8,107 nt of DNA from Gammaproteobacteria bacterium. GTDB lineage: Bacteria; Gemmatimonadota; Gemmatimonadetes; Longimicrobiales; Gaopeijiaceae. Every line of letters starts with the position of its first letter. The first letter of the stretch is position 1. The DNA lies in assembly GCA_024638345.1 (NCBI GenBank), contig JAHEKL010000111.1:1-8107 (forward strand). The letters are read 5' to 3'. Below are positions 1 through 5,332 of the stretch, piece by piece. The notes beneath the pieces are model-generated. The model was not told where the DNA came from and searched no databases. It saw only the letters and a program-made list of their open reading frames with translations. The translations under genes and the position numbers were made by a program.

Positions 1-351
1 CGACACGTCCTCCTGGACGATCGCGGCGGGATCCGTCTCGGTGACCGCGCCAGCGTATCGGACTTCGCGAACATTTATTCACACACCCACGACATCCAGG
101 AACCGGCCTTGGTCAGCACGCCCGCAACGATCATCGGAGAGGGGGTCAGGATCACCTATCACGCCACGATTCTCGCCGGCGTGCACGTCGCGGACGATTC
201 GATGGTCGGCGCCTTGGCACTCCAGACACGCGATACGGAGCCGCATCACGTCCACGTCGGGATCCCCGCGAAGCCTGTGAAGAAGAAGGACATGAGCGTC
301 GACCGGAAGACGTTCGGACCGGATCCGCTGGCCGACCCGGCCACGGACTGA
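1..351 (+). CDS. Hexapeptide-repeat (left-handed beta-helix) acyltransferase, C-terminal fragment
   Basis: The reading frame is open from the first base of the window, so the N-terminus and start lie outside it. The visible 116 residues show the loosely repeating small-hydrophobic/glycine pattern of left-handed beta-helix acetyltransferases: IRLGDRASVSDFANIYSHTH (residues 11-30), TIIGEGVRITYHATILAGVHV (split around 43-63) and the closing VGIPAKPVKKK near 86-96. The histidines in YSHTH are at the place where this family (WbbJ/maltose O-acetyltransferase-like, COG0110) carries its catalytic histidine. The family transfers acetyl or another acyl group from CoA to sugars or other small hydroxyl or amino acceptors in the cytoplasm. 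The substrate cannot be told from this fragment. About 20 charged or polar residues follow the helix and look like a disordered tail. The gene converges on acs. The fold is well supported and the specific reaction is open. Confidence 0.85.
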   Translation, partial: RHVLLDDRGGIRLGDRASVSDFANIYSHTHDIQEPALVSTPATIIGEGVRITYHATILAGVHVADDSMVGALALQTRDTEPHHVHVGIPAKPVKKKDMSVDRKTFGPDPLADPATD

Positions 352-400
352 GCTCGGAGCGGAGGGTCGCTGTGACACTCCTCCCGTTCTAGCGGCTCAG
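348..400. terminator. Imperfect hairpin between convergent genes, possible bidirectional terminator
   Basis: The inner arms GGAGGGT (361-367) and ACTCCTCC (377-384) pair with one bulge around a 9-base loop. The outer arms CTGAGC (348-353) and GCTCAG (395-400) are perfect complements. Each outer arm contains the stop codon of its gene (349-351 on plus, 397-399 on minus). There is no clear T-tract on either side, so terminator function is inferred from position and symmetry only. Confidence 0.4.
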
Positions 401-2346
401 CTCTCCTGTTCCTCGTAACGCTCCTTCAGGCTCCTTACGACCTCCGGATCCGCGAGAGTCGTAGTGTCCCCCAGGGCTTTGCCGTCGGCGATGTCTCGCA
501 GGAGCCGTCGCATGATCTTTCCCGATCGGGTCTTGGGTAGGTCGGCAGTGAACAGGATGTCCTGGGGGCGTGCGATCGGTCCGATCTTGTCTGCGACGTG
601 TGCCTTGAGCTCAGCCTCCAGTGCATCGGATGGCTCCTGGCCGTCCTTGAGGGTCACGAAGGCCGCGATCGCCTGGCCCTTGACGTCGTGGACCTTGCCT
701 ACGACGGCGGCCTCCGCGACCGACTGGTGGTCAACCAGGGCGCTCTCCACTTCCATCGTGCCGATCCGATGCCCCGCGACGTTCAGCACGTCGTCCACTC
801 TACCCAGCACCCACAGATAGCCGTCCTCGCCGCGCTTGGCCCCGTCTCCCGCAAAGTACACGCCATCCCACTTCGACCAATACGTCTCACGGAAGCGCGC
901 TTCGTCTCCATAGATCGTGCGTAGCATGGAGGGCCACGGAGCCGTGATGGCCAGGTATCCGGAATCCACCTCCTCGCCGGCTTCGTTCAGGATCGCCACT
1001 TGGACTCCAGGAAACGGTCGTGTGGCGCTCCCTGGCCGAGTCTCGGTGAGACCGGGCAGCGGAGTGATCATGATGGCCCCGGTTTCCGTCTGCCACCACG
1101 TATCGACGATCGGGCAGCGCTCGCCACCGATTTGCCGATGGTACCAGATCCAGGCCTCCGGATTGATCGGCTCGCCCACCGTCCCAAGGAGGCGAAGAGC
1201 GGACAGATCGTGTCGTGACGGCCACTGCTCGCCCCACTTCATGAACGCCCGGATCGCGGTCGGTGCCGTGTAGAAGACCGAGACCCCATGCTTCTCACAC
1301 AACTCCCAGAACCGTCCCCGGTCCGGGTAGTCCGGCGCGCCTTCGTACATCACCACCGTGGCCCCGTTCGCGAGGGGTCCGTAGACGATGTACGAGTGCC
1401 CCGTGATCCATCCCACGTCCGCGGTGCACCAGTAGACGTCGTCCTCCTTGAGGTCGAACACCCACTTCGTGGTCGCGTAGACCTGGGTGAGATAGCCTCC
1501 GTTGGTGTGAACCACCCCTTTGGGCTTCCCGGTAGTACCGGAGGTGTAGAGGATGAAGAGCAGATCCTCGGCCTCGAGCTCAACCGCCTCACAACCCGAT
1601 TCTACCTCGCCGACGAGGTCGTGATACCAGTGATCCCGCCCCGCCGTCATCTGTGCGTCGATCCCCTCGGAGCCTCGGGCGACGACGACCACATTCGAGA
1701 TGCTGGGGCACCGATCGACGGCCGCGTCGGCGTTCTCCTTGAGAGGAACGATCTTGCCACGCCGGTAGCCGCCGTCGGCGGTGATCAGTGTCTTGGCGTC
1801 CGCGTCGTTGATGCGATCGGCCAGCGATTCGGGTGAGAAGCCCCCGAAGACCACCGAGTGGGGAGCCCCGATCCTGGCGCAGGCGAGCATCGCGATCGCG
1901 GCCTCGGGAATCATGGGGAGGTAGATGGCTACACGATCGCCCTTCTGCACCCCCAGATTCTGGAGGGCCTGCGCGAACTTCGATACCTCCTCGTGAAGCT
2001 CCTCGAAAGTGAACCGTCGCACGTCTCCCGGCTCTCCCTCCCAGATCAGCGCGGTCTTTCCCCTCCGCTGTCCCGTCAGGTGCCGGTCCAGACAGTTGTA
2101 CGAGACGTTGATCCGGCCACCCGAGAACCACTTGGCGTGGGGAGGCGTCCAATCGAGGACGCGGTCCCACTTACGAAACCAATGAAGCTCCTCCGCCCAT
2201 CGGGACCAATAACCCTCGAGGTCGCGCTCAGCTTCCGCGTAGACTTCGTCATCGGAGACGTGAGCCGCCCTCCGGAAGGCCTCGGGGGGCGCGAACGTAC
2301 GATCCTCGTGCAGGAGATCGTCAAGGGTTCCTTCCGGGGCAGTCAT
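397..2346 (-). CDS. acs: Acetyl-CoA synthetase (AMP-forming acetate:CoA ligase)
   Basis: This cytoplasmic enzyme activates acetate with ATP to acetyl-AMP and then forms acetyl-CoA. The 649 residues match the usual length (about 650). The N-terminal ACS domain (about 30-90) is followed by the AMP-binding domain. That domain holds the phosphate-binding loop YTSGTTGKPKG (267-277), WCTADVGW (306-313), the motif GTVGEPINPEAW (388-399) and DTWWQTETG (415-423). The second tryptophan (418) corresponds to the residue that restricts the pocket to acetate. The hinge and CoA region GRVDDVLNVAGHRIG lies at 515-529. The C-terminal KTRSGKIMRR carries Lys610, equivalent to the lysine acetylated by Pat-type enzymes and released by CobB, so post-translational control is likely. 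Here AGHR replaces the commoner SGHR. The ATG start has AAGGAG (2354-2359) seven bases upstream. The gene lies 94 bases downstream of an unrecognised gene on the same strand. Confidence 0.98.
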   Translation of the reverse strand: MTAPEGTLDDLLHEDRTFAPPEAFRRAAHVSDDEVYAEAERDLEGYWSRWAEELHWFRKWDRVLDWTPPHAKWFSGGRINVSYNCLDRHLTGQRRGKTALIWEGEPGDVRRFTFEELHEEVSKFAQALQNLGVQKGDRVAIYLPMIPEAAIAMLACARIGAPHSVVFGGFSPESLADRINDADAKTLITADGGYRRGKIVPLKENADAAVDRCPSISNVVVVARGSEGIDAQMTAGRDHWYHDLVGEVESGCEAVELEAEDLLFILYTSGTTGKPKGVVHTNGGYLTQVYATTKWVFDLKEDDVYWCTADVGWITGHSYIVYGPLANGATVVMYEGAPDYPDRGRFWELCEKHGVSVFYTAPTAIRAFMKWGEQWPSRHDLSALRLLGTVGEPINPEAWIWYHRQIGGERCPIVDTWWQTETGAIMITPLPGLTETRPGSATRPFPGVQVAILNEAGEEVDSGYLAITAPWPSMLRTIYGDEARFRETYWSKWDGVYFAGDGAKRGEDGYLWVLGRVDDVLNVAGHRIGTMEVESALVDHQSVAEAAVVGKVHDVKGQAIAAFVTLKDGQEPSDALEAELKAHVADKIGPIARPQDILFTADLPKTRSGKIMRRLLRDIADGKALGDTTTLADPEVVRSLKERYEEQES

Positions 2347-2397
2347 TCCGGTACTCCTTGCCGAAGGTCCGTCGGGTTCGAAAGAGACTGAGATAGA

Positions 2398-2422
2398 GGC
2401 TTCGCGCAGGATCCTGCAAGCC
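2398..2422. promoter_or_regulatory. Palindrome upstream of acs
   Basis: The perfect 12-base palindrome GCAGGATCCTGC (2406-2417) is flanked by complementary GGCTT (2398-2402) and AAGCC (2418-2422), with three unpaired bases on one side. It lies 52-76 bases upstream of the acs start, between acs and the preceding gene. It could be an operator for acs or a weak hairpin ending the upstream transcript. On the minus strand, TTGCAG (2415-2420) could serve as a poor -35 element, but no good -10 follows. Only the symmetry is certain. Confidence 0.35.
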
Positions 2423-2440
2423 CTGGAGCGATGGCGGCAG

Positions 2441-3010
2441 TCAGTCGATCACGGGTGGCAACAGCTCAGCCACCTCTGGACGCTCCAGCAGGGCCTCGAA
2501 GGCCGCGATCGCCGACGACGACAGTGCGGCCACCGCGGAAGCACCGGCGCACATCGCGGCTCCCGGTATCTTGAGCTTGATTCGGAGCTGCACTTCGGCC
2601 TGGGAGGCCGGGGTATCTCCGTGGGGCACGCCGAGTCTAACGGAGACGGGGGTGCGGTATCCTTCCGGCAGGGTTTCCAGACTGGCCCGCGCGACTCGCT
2701 CCAGAATTGCCTGAATCGGACCAAGACGCCCCAGACAGGGTCCGTCGAGGACGAGAGCGAGGTTTCCGCGGAGACCGCTCGATGTCTCGTCCAGAAAGGC
2801 CTCCATCGCGACACTTTCGGGCAAATCGGTTCGATGGAAGAACAGGTATGCGCTACGAGTGGACTGGCCCGCCCATCGCCCTTCGAACTCGTGGCTCGTG
2901 GTCTTCTGCAAGCCGGAGAGCGACCAACCAGCCTCCTCCACACCGCCACGCACCGCCTCCAGCAGGGGTTCCAGCGTGAGGAGGTCAGCCGTTCCCTCGG
3001 GCCGGCTCAT
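2441..3010 (-). CDS. Conserved-looking hypothetical protein, 189 aa
   Basis: I do not recognise this protein. The frame extends upstream to an ATG at 3091, but I chose the internal ATG at 3008-3010. It has a strong ribosome binding site, GGAGGG (3020-3025), nine bases upstream, and the extra 27 residues are an arginine-rich stretch that reads like untranslated DNA. The product is soluble-looking, with no signal peptide. It begins with an amphipathic helix (about 10-28) and a polar, probably beta-rich region containing FEGRWAGQSTRSAYLFFHR (42-60). It continues through a hydrophobic strand ALVLDG (85-90), a helix (about 98-113) and a strand pair with VRLGVPHG (124-131) and EVQLRIKLKI (139-148). 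It ends in an alanine-rich helical stretch with a single Cys at 154 (150-176). The gene is divergent from perR and upstream of acs on the same strand, so it may fall under peroxide-sensing control. That link is inference from position. Confidence 0.75.
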   Translation of the reverse strand: MSRPEGTADLLTLEPLLEAVRGGVEEAGWSLSGLQKTTSHEFEGRWAGQSTRSAYLFFHRTDLPESVAMEAFLDETSSGLRGNLALVLDGPCLGRLGPIQAILERVARASLETLPEGYRTPVSVRLGVPHGDTPASQAEVQLRIKLKIPGAAMCAGASAVAALSSSAIAAFEALLERPEVAELLPPVID

Positions 3011-3019
3011 TCTTGATGA

Positions 3020-3025
3020 CCCTCC
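3020..3025 (-). promoter_or_regulatory. Ribosome binding site deciding the start of the 189-aa gene
   Basis: Read on the minus strand this is GGAGGG, nine bases before the ATG at 3010. It favours that start over the ATG at 3091. Confidence 0.65.
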
Positions 3026-3071
3026 AGCCCGGAACGACCCTCGTCGAGGTGCTCGTGCAACCGGGGCAACG

Positions 3072-3101
3072 TTGACACGCTTTTTCGGCACGCCTTAATA
3101 T
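3072..3101 (+). promoter_or_regulatory. Near-consensus sigma-70 promoter of perR
   Basis: A perfect -35 box TTGACA (3072-3077) is followed, after 18 bases, by TAATAT (3096-3101), which matches four of six -10 consensus positions. The predicted transcript start, near 3108, leaves about a 40-base leader before the perR ATG at 3150. The spacer contains two copies of CACGC (3076-3080 and 3089-3093), 13 bases apart. The -10 lies in the most AT-rich stretch of the divergent region, where a repressor could bind. I found no convincing match to the published Bacillus PerR box. Confidence 0.65.
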
Positions 3102-3149
3102 TTTTGAGCAACTGATCGATCTCCATCTCTCGCCGCAGGCTGAGCGCGT

Positions 3150-3617
3150 ATGCCAGTGCAGCAACGGCCGCCGGATGAAGTGCTCCGGGAGGCTCTCGAA
3201 GCAAACGGCCAGCGCTTCACGGATCAGCGCGCCGCAGTCTATCGCTTCCTCGCCTCTACGGACGTTCACCCGACGGCCGACGAGGTGTTCCTTGCGGTCC
3301 GTGCTGAAGAGCCTGTCATCTCATTGGCCACGGTCTACAAGAGCCTCGAGACGCTGGTGGGTTGCGGGCTCGCCGTGAAGCACGGGTATGCGGATGGGTC
3401 GGCCAGATACGACGGTCGGACTGATCAGCATCATCACGCCAGGTGTCTGGAGTGCTCGCGCATGTTTGACCTTCCCACGCGTGTCTCCGCTCGTGAAGCC
3501 GAAGAGCTCGGTGGGAGCGTCGATGGCTTCCGGGTCACCGGCTATCGGCTGGAGGTGACCGGCTACTGCAGCGCCTGCGCTTCAGCGGCGTCCGAAGGGC
3601 GGTTGGAGCGGGTCTGA
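3150..3617 (+). CDS. perR: Fur-family peroxide-responsive repressor, PerR type
   Basis: This 155-residue regulator has the Fur-family layout: an N-terminal winged helix (about 8-85, with recognition-helix segment SLATVYKSLETL at 58-69) and a C-terminal metal-binding dimerisation domain. It carries a full set of residues equivalent to Bacillus subtilis PerR, at a constant offset of three: His40, Asp88, His94, His96 and Asp107 for the Fe/Mn site. Cys99, Cys102, Cys140 and Cys143 form the structural zinc site. The aspartate at 107 is typical of PerR; Fur proteins usually have glutamate there. In PerR, iron-catalysed oxidation of the site histidines by peroxide releases the protein from DNA. The ribosome binding site is weak (AGG, 3137-3139). 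The gene has its own strong promoter, and its stop overlaps the probable start of the next gene. The family is certain. The PerR subtype rests on the metal-site residues. Confidence 0.9.
   Translation: MPVQQRPPDEVLREALEANGQRFTDQRAAVYRFLASTDVHPTADEVFLAVRAEEPVISLATVYKSLETLVGCGLAVKHGYADGSARYDGRTDQHHHARCLECSRMFDLPTRVSAREAEELGGSVDGFRVTGYRLEVTGYCSACASAASEGRLERV
3605..3608 (+). promoter_or_regulatory. Ribosome binding site for the proposed CTG start of the flavoprotein
   Basis: GGAG lies inside the end of perR, five bases before CTG at 3614. It is the only well-placed Shine-Dalgarno match near the expected N-terminus of the downstream protein, and it suggests translational coupling to perR. Confidence 0.5.
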
Positions 3618-5185
3618 CGGAATCCTCCCCAAATCGCTTCGAGCTCCCGCCCGGCTTTCGCGGGTCGGTCCATCAGGGCCCCGAAGCGGCGCGTCTAGCC
3701 TCTCTGGTCTCCGGGCCCTTCGAGGCCTCTCCACTCGCGTTCGTCATCCCGGCGGACGACGACAGTCTCGGCAATCTGATCCGGTGGGCCTGGGAGAGAG
3801 AGGTCCCGCTCATTCCGCGGGGGGCGGGGACCGGAATGCCCGGTGGGAATCTCGGCCCCGATGTCATCGTAGAGGTCGGAGCGGGCTTCCGAGGAATCGA
3901 GACGCTCTCGGCCGGCGCGAAGGGAATTCGCGCGGGGGCCGGCGCGACCGGTGCCGAGGTCGACGGTGTCGCGCGAGAACTCGATGGCTTCCTCCCTTTT
4001 CTTCCTTCTTCGGCGCGTTGGTGCACCGTCGGAGGGATGGTCGCGAACAACGCGGCCGGGCCCAGAAGCTTTCGATACGGCTCCATCTCGGCCTGGATCG
4101 AAGCTCTCGAAGGGTACTTCGCTTGGGGCGAGCCATTCAGGGTCGGCACGGGCGAACCGATTCCGCCCGTGTTTGCCGAGCTCGCGGATTCACTGCGCGG
4201 CGATCTGTCCATCTCACGTGGTGACGACCCACGCGACTGGCCCTCCGTTCGCAAGAACTCGTCTGGATACGCACTGGATCGCTTTCTCCGAACCGATGAT
4301 CCCGTTCAGCTCCTTGTCGGAAGCGAGGGGACACTCGCCATCGTCACCAGTGCCGACTTCCGGTTCGCCCCCCTTCCTGCAGCACGAGGACTCGTGGTGC
4401 ACCGAGCTGAATCCGCTGCCGAGTTACAGGAGATCGCGCTCGAGTCGGGTGCGCTCGGCGCCACCGCGTGCGAGTTCTTCGGGAGGCGCTTTCTCGAAAT
4501 CGCTGAGAGGCAGCTCGACCGTGGACTACGCGAAATGGCCAGGTCCGCCTTCGCGCTCGTGATCTTGGAGGTGACCGGCTCTGTCGACGAAGTGGCCGCG
4601 AGGGTGAACGAGATCGAGAGGGTCGGCAGGCTGAAAGGATCTCCACCCTTGACCACCCTTGACCCGCGCGCCGTGGAGGACCTTTGGGAGATCCGACACG
4701 CAGCCAGCCGTACAATCTCGGAGGAAGCCGACAGGGGGCGGATCTCCGCGCAATTCATCGAGGATTCGGTCGTTCCGCCGGCTGCACTCGGCCGTTACCT
4801 GGAGGGGCTGGACAGCATCCTGAGGCGGGTCGGTCTGGACGCCGTCGTGTTCGGTCACGCGGGCGACGCCAACGTACATGTGAACCCGTTGGTCCCTGTG
4901 GAGGAGCCGGACTGGCCCATCCGCGTTCAGCGGGCACTCGAGGGCGTGACCGATCTGGTGATTGACCTCGGAGGCACCCTGAGCGGGGAGCATGGGGACG
5001 GAAGACTCCGTACGCCTCTCATCCCACGAGTCTGGTCTCCGCCACTCGTTCGTGCCTTCCGCCGGGTCAAGGAAACCCTCGATCCCAAGGGCATCCTCAA
5101 CCCCGGGGTGGTCGTGCCACGCGCGAAGCAGAATCCGTTCGCGGGCTTTCGGCCACGCCGCACGGCCTACCCCGAGCGGGAGTGA
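3614..5185 (+). CDS. FAD-binding oxidoreductase, GlcD/YdiJ-like 2-hydroxyacid dehydrogenase family
   Basis: This flavoprotein (about 523 residues from the proposed start) oxidises a small organic acid, probably a D-2-hydroxyacid. The substrate is not determined. The FAD_binding_4 (PCMH) domain has the pyrophosphate loop PRGAGTGMPGGNLG (68-81), TVGGMVANNAAGPRSFRYGS (138-157), RKNSSGYALDRF (213-224) and VGSEGTLAIVT (235-245). The FAD-oxidase C-terminal domain has GHAGDANVHVNP (414-425), GEHGDGRLR (458-466) and LDPKGILNPG (489-498). The YdiJ-like motifs recall the N-terminal half of YdiJ, but no Fe-S cysteine domain follows. Start: the frame is open from 3497 and has no ATG, GTG or TTG before 3836, where ATG would cut through the pyrophosphate loop. 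Homology begins near codon 15 counted from CTG 3614. That CTG has GGAG five bases upstream and overlaps the perR stop as CTGA. Co-transcription with perR is likely. Confidence 0.88.
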   Translation: MTESSPNRFELPPGFRGSVHQGPEAARLASLVSGPFEASPLAFVIPADDDSLGNLIRWAWEREVPLIPRGAGTGMPGGNLGPDVIVEVGAGFRGIETLSAGAKGIRAGAGATGAEVDGVARELDGFLPFLPSSARWCTVGGMVANNAAGPRSFRYGSISAWIEALEGYFAWGEPFRVGTGEPIPPVFAELADSLRGDLSISRGDDPRDWPSVRKNSSGYALDRFLRTDDPVQLLVGSEGTLAIVTSADFRFAPLPAARGLVVHRAESAAELQEIALESGALGATACEFFGRRFLEIAERQLDRGLREMARSAFALVILEVTGSVDEVAARVNEIERVGRLKGSPPLTTLDPRAVEDLWEIRHAASRTISEEADRGRISAQFIEDSVVPPAALGRYLEGLDSILRRVGLDAVVFGHAGDANVHVNPLVPVEEPDWPIRVQRALEGVTDLVIDLGGTLSGEHGDGRLRTPLIPRVWSPPLVRAFRRVKETLDPKGILNPGVVVPRAKQNPFAGFRPRRTAYPERE

Positions 5186-5275
5186 GCTCTGGGCGAGGGA
5201 CGGGTCCGTGTCGCCATGGGCCGACTTCCCCACCGACGCCCAACCGAGAAAGAGCTTGCCGCACCAGCGACTCAT

Positions 5276-5291
5276 GTAACAGGTTTGTTAC
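5276..5291. promoter_or_regulatory. Operator-like perfect inverted repeat before the PBP4 gene
   Basis: GTAACA (5276-5281) and TGTTAC (5286-5291) are perfect complements separated by four bases. The repeat is AT-richer than its surroundings and lies 42-57 bases upstream of the TTG start at 5333, where a repressor could overlap a promoter. Arms of six with a four-base gap suit a dimeric helix-turn-helix protein better than an RNA hairpin. The regulator is unknown. I found no clear -35/-10 pair around it. Confidence 0.45.
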
Positions 5292-5320
5292 TCGTATTGC
5301 GACGTTCCAGCGGACTGCGA

Positions 5321-5327
5321 AGGGAGG
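5321..5327 (+). promoter_or_regulatory. Ribosome binding site deciding the PBP4 start
   Basis: AGGGAGG lies five bases before TTG at 5333. The alternative ATG at 5216 has no comparable site and would place 39 extra residues before the signal peptide. Confidence 0.7.
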
Positions 5328-5332
5328 GCCGC

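Noticed and set aside
1288..1836. A 182-codon open frame on the plus strand, and a 193-codon frame at 1589-2170 on the minus strand, inside acs
   Set aside because: Both lie within a full-length, motif-complete acs in another frame. Their products are rich in Arg, Pro and Gly with no recognisable motifs, as expected of shadow frames in GC-rich DNA.
3095..3109. A Bacillus-type PerR box overlapping the perR -10
   Set aside because: Only the left half resembles the published TTATAAT half-site (five of seven positions). The right half does not fit, so I did not call an operator.
3497..3700. A frameshift or fusion joining perR to the flavoprotein
   Set aside because: perR ends normally after its second Cys pair at a plausible length, and the flavoprotein frame contains a complete domain. 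Overlapping genes explain the arrangement without any sequence error.
3836..5185. ATG at 3836 as the start of the flavoprotein
   Set aside because: It would remove half of the FAD pyrophosphate loop (PRGAGTG), which is encoded in frame immediately upstream, and it lacks a well-placed ribosome binding site.
5192..5215. A hairpin (GGCGA/TCGCC with inner GGA/TCC) after the flavoprotein gene as a terminator
   Set aside because: The stem is short and interrupted and no T-tract follows. Such pairings are common by chance at this GC content.
4526..5275. A 249-codon minus-strand open frame opposite the flavoprotein
   Set aside because: The opposite strand carries conserved FAD-oxidase motifs through the whole stretch. 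The antisense product has no family features.
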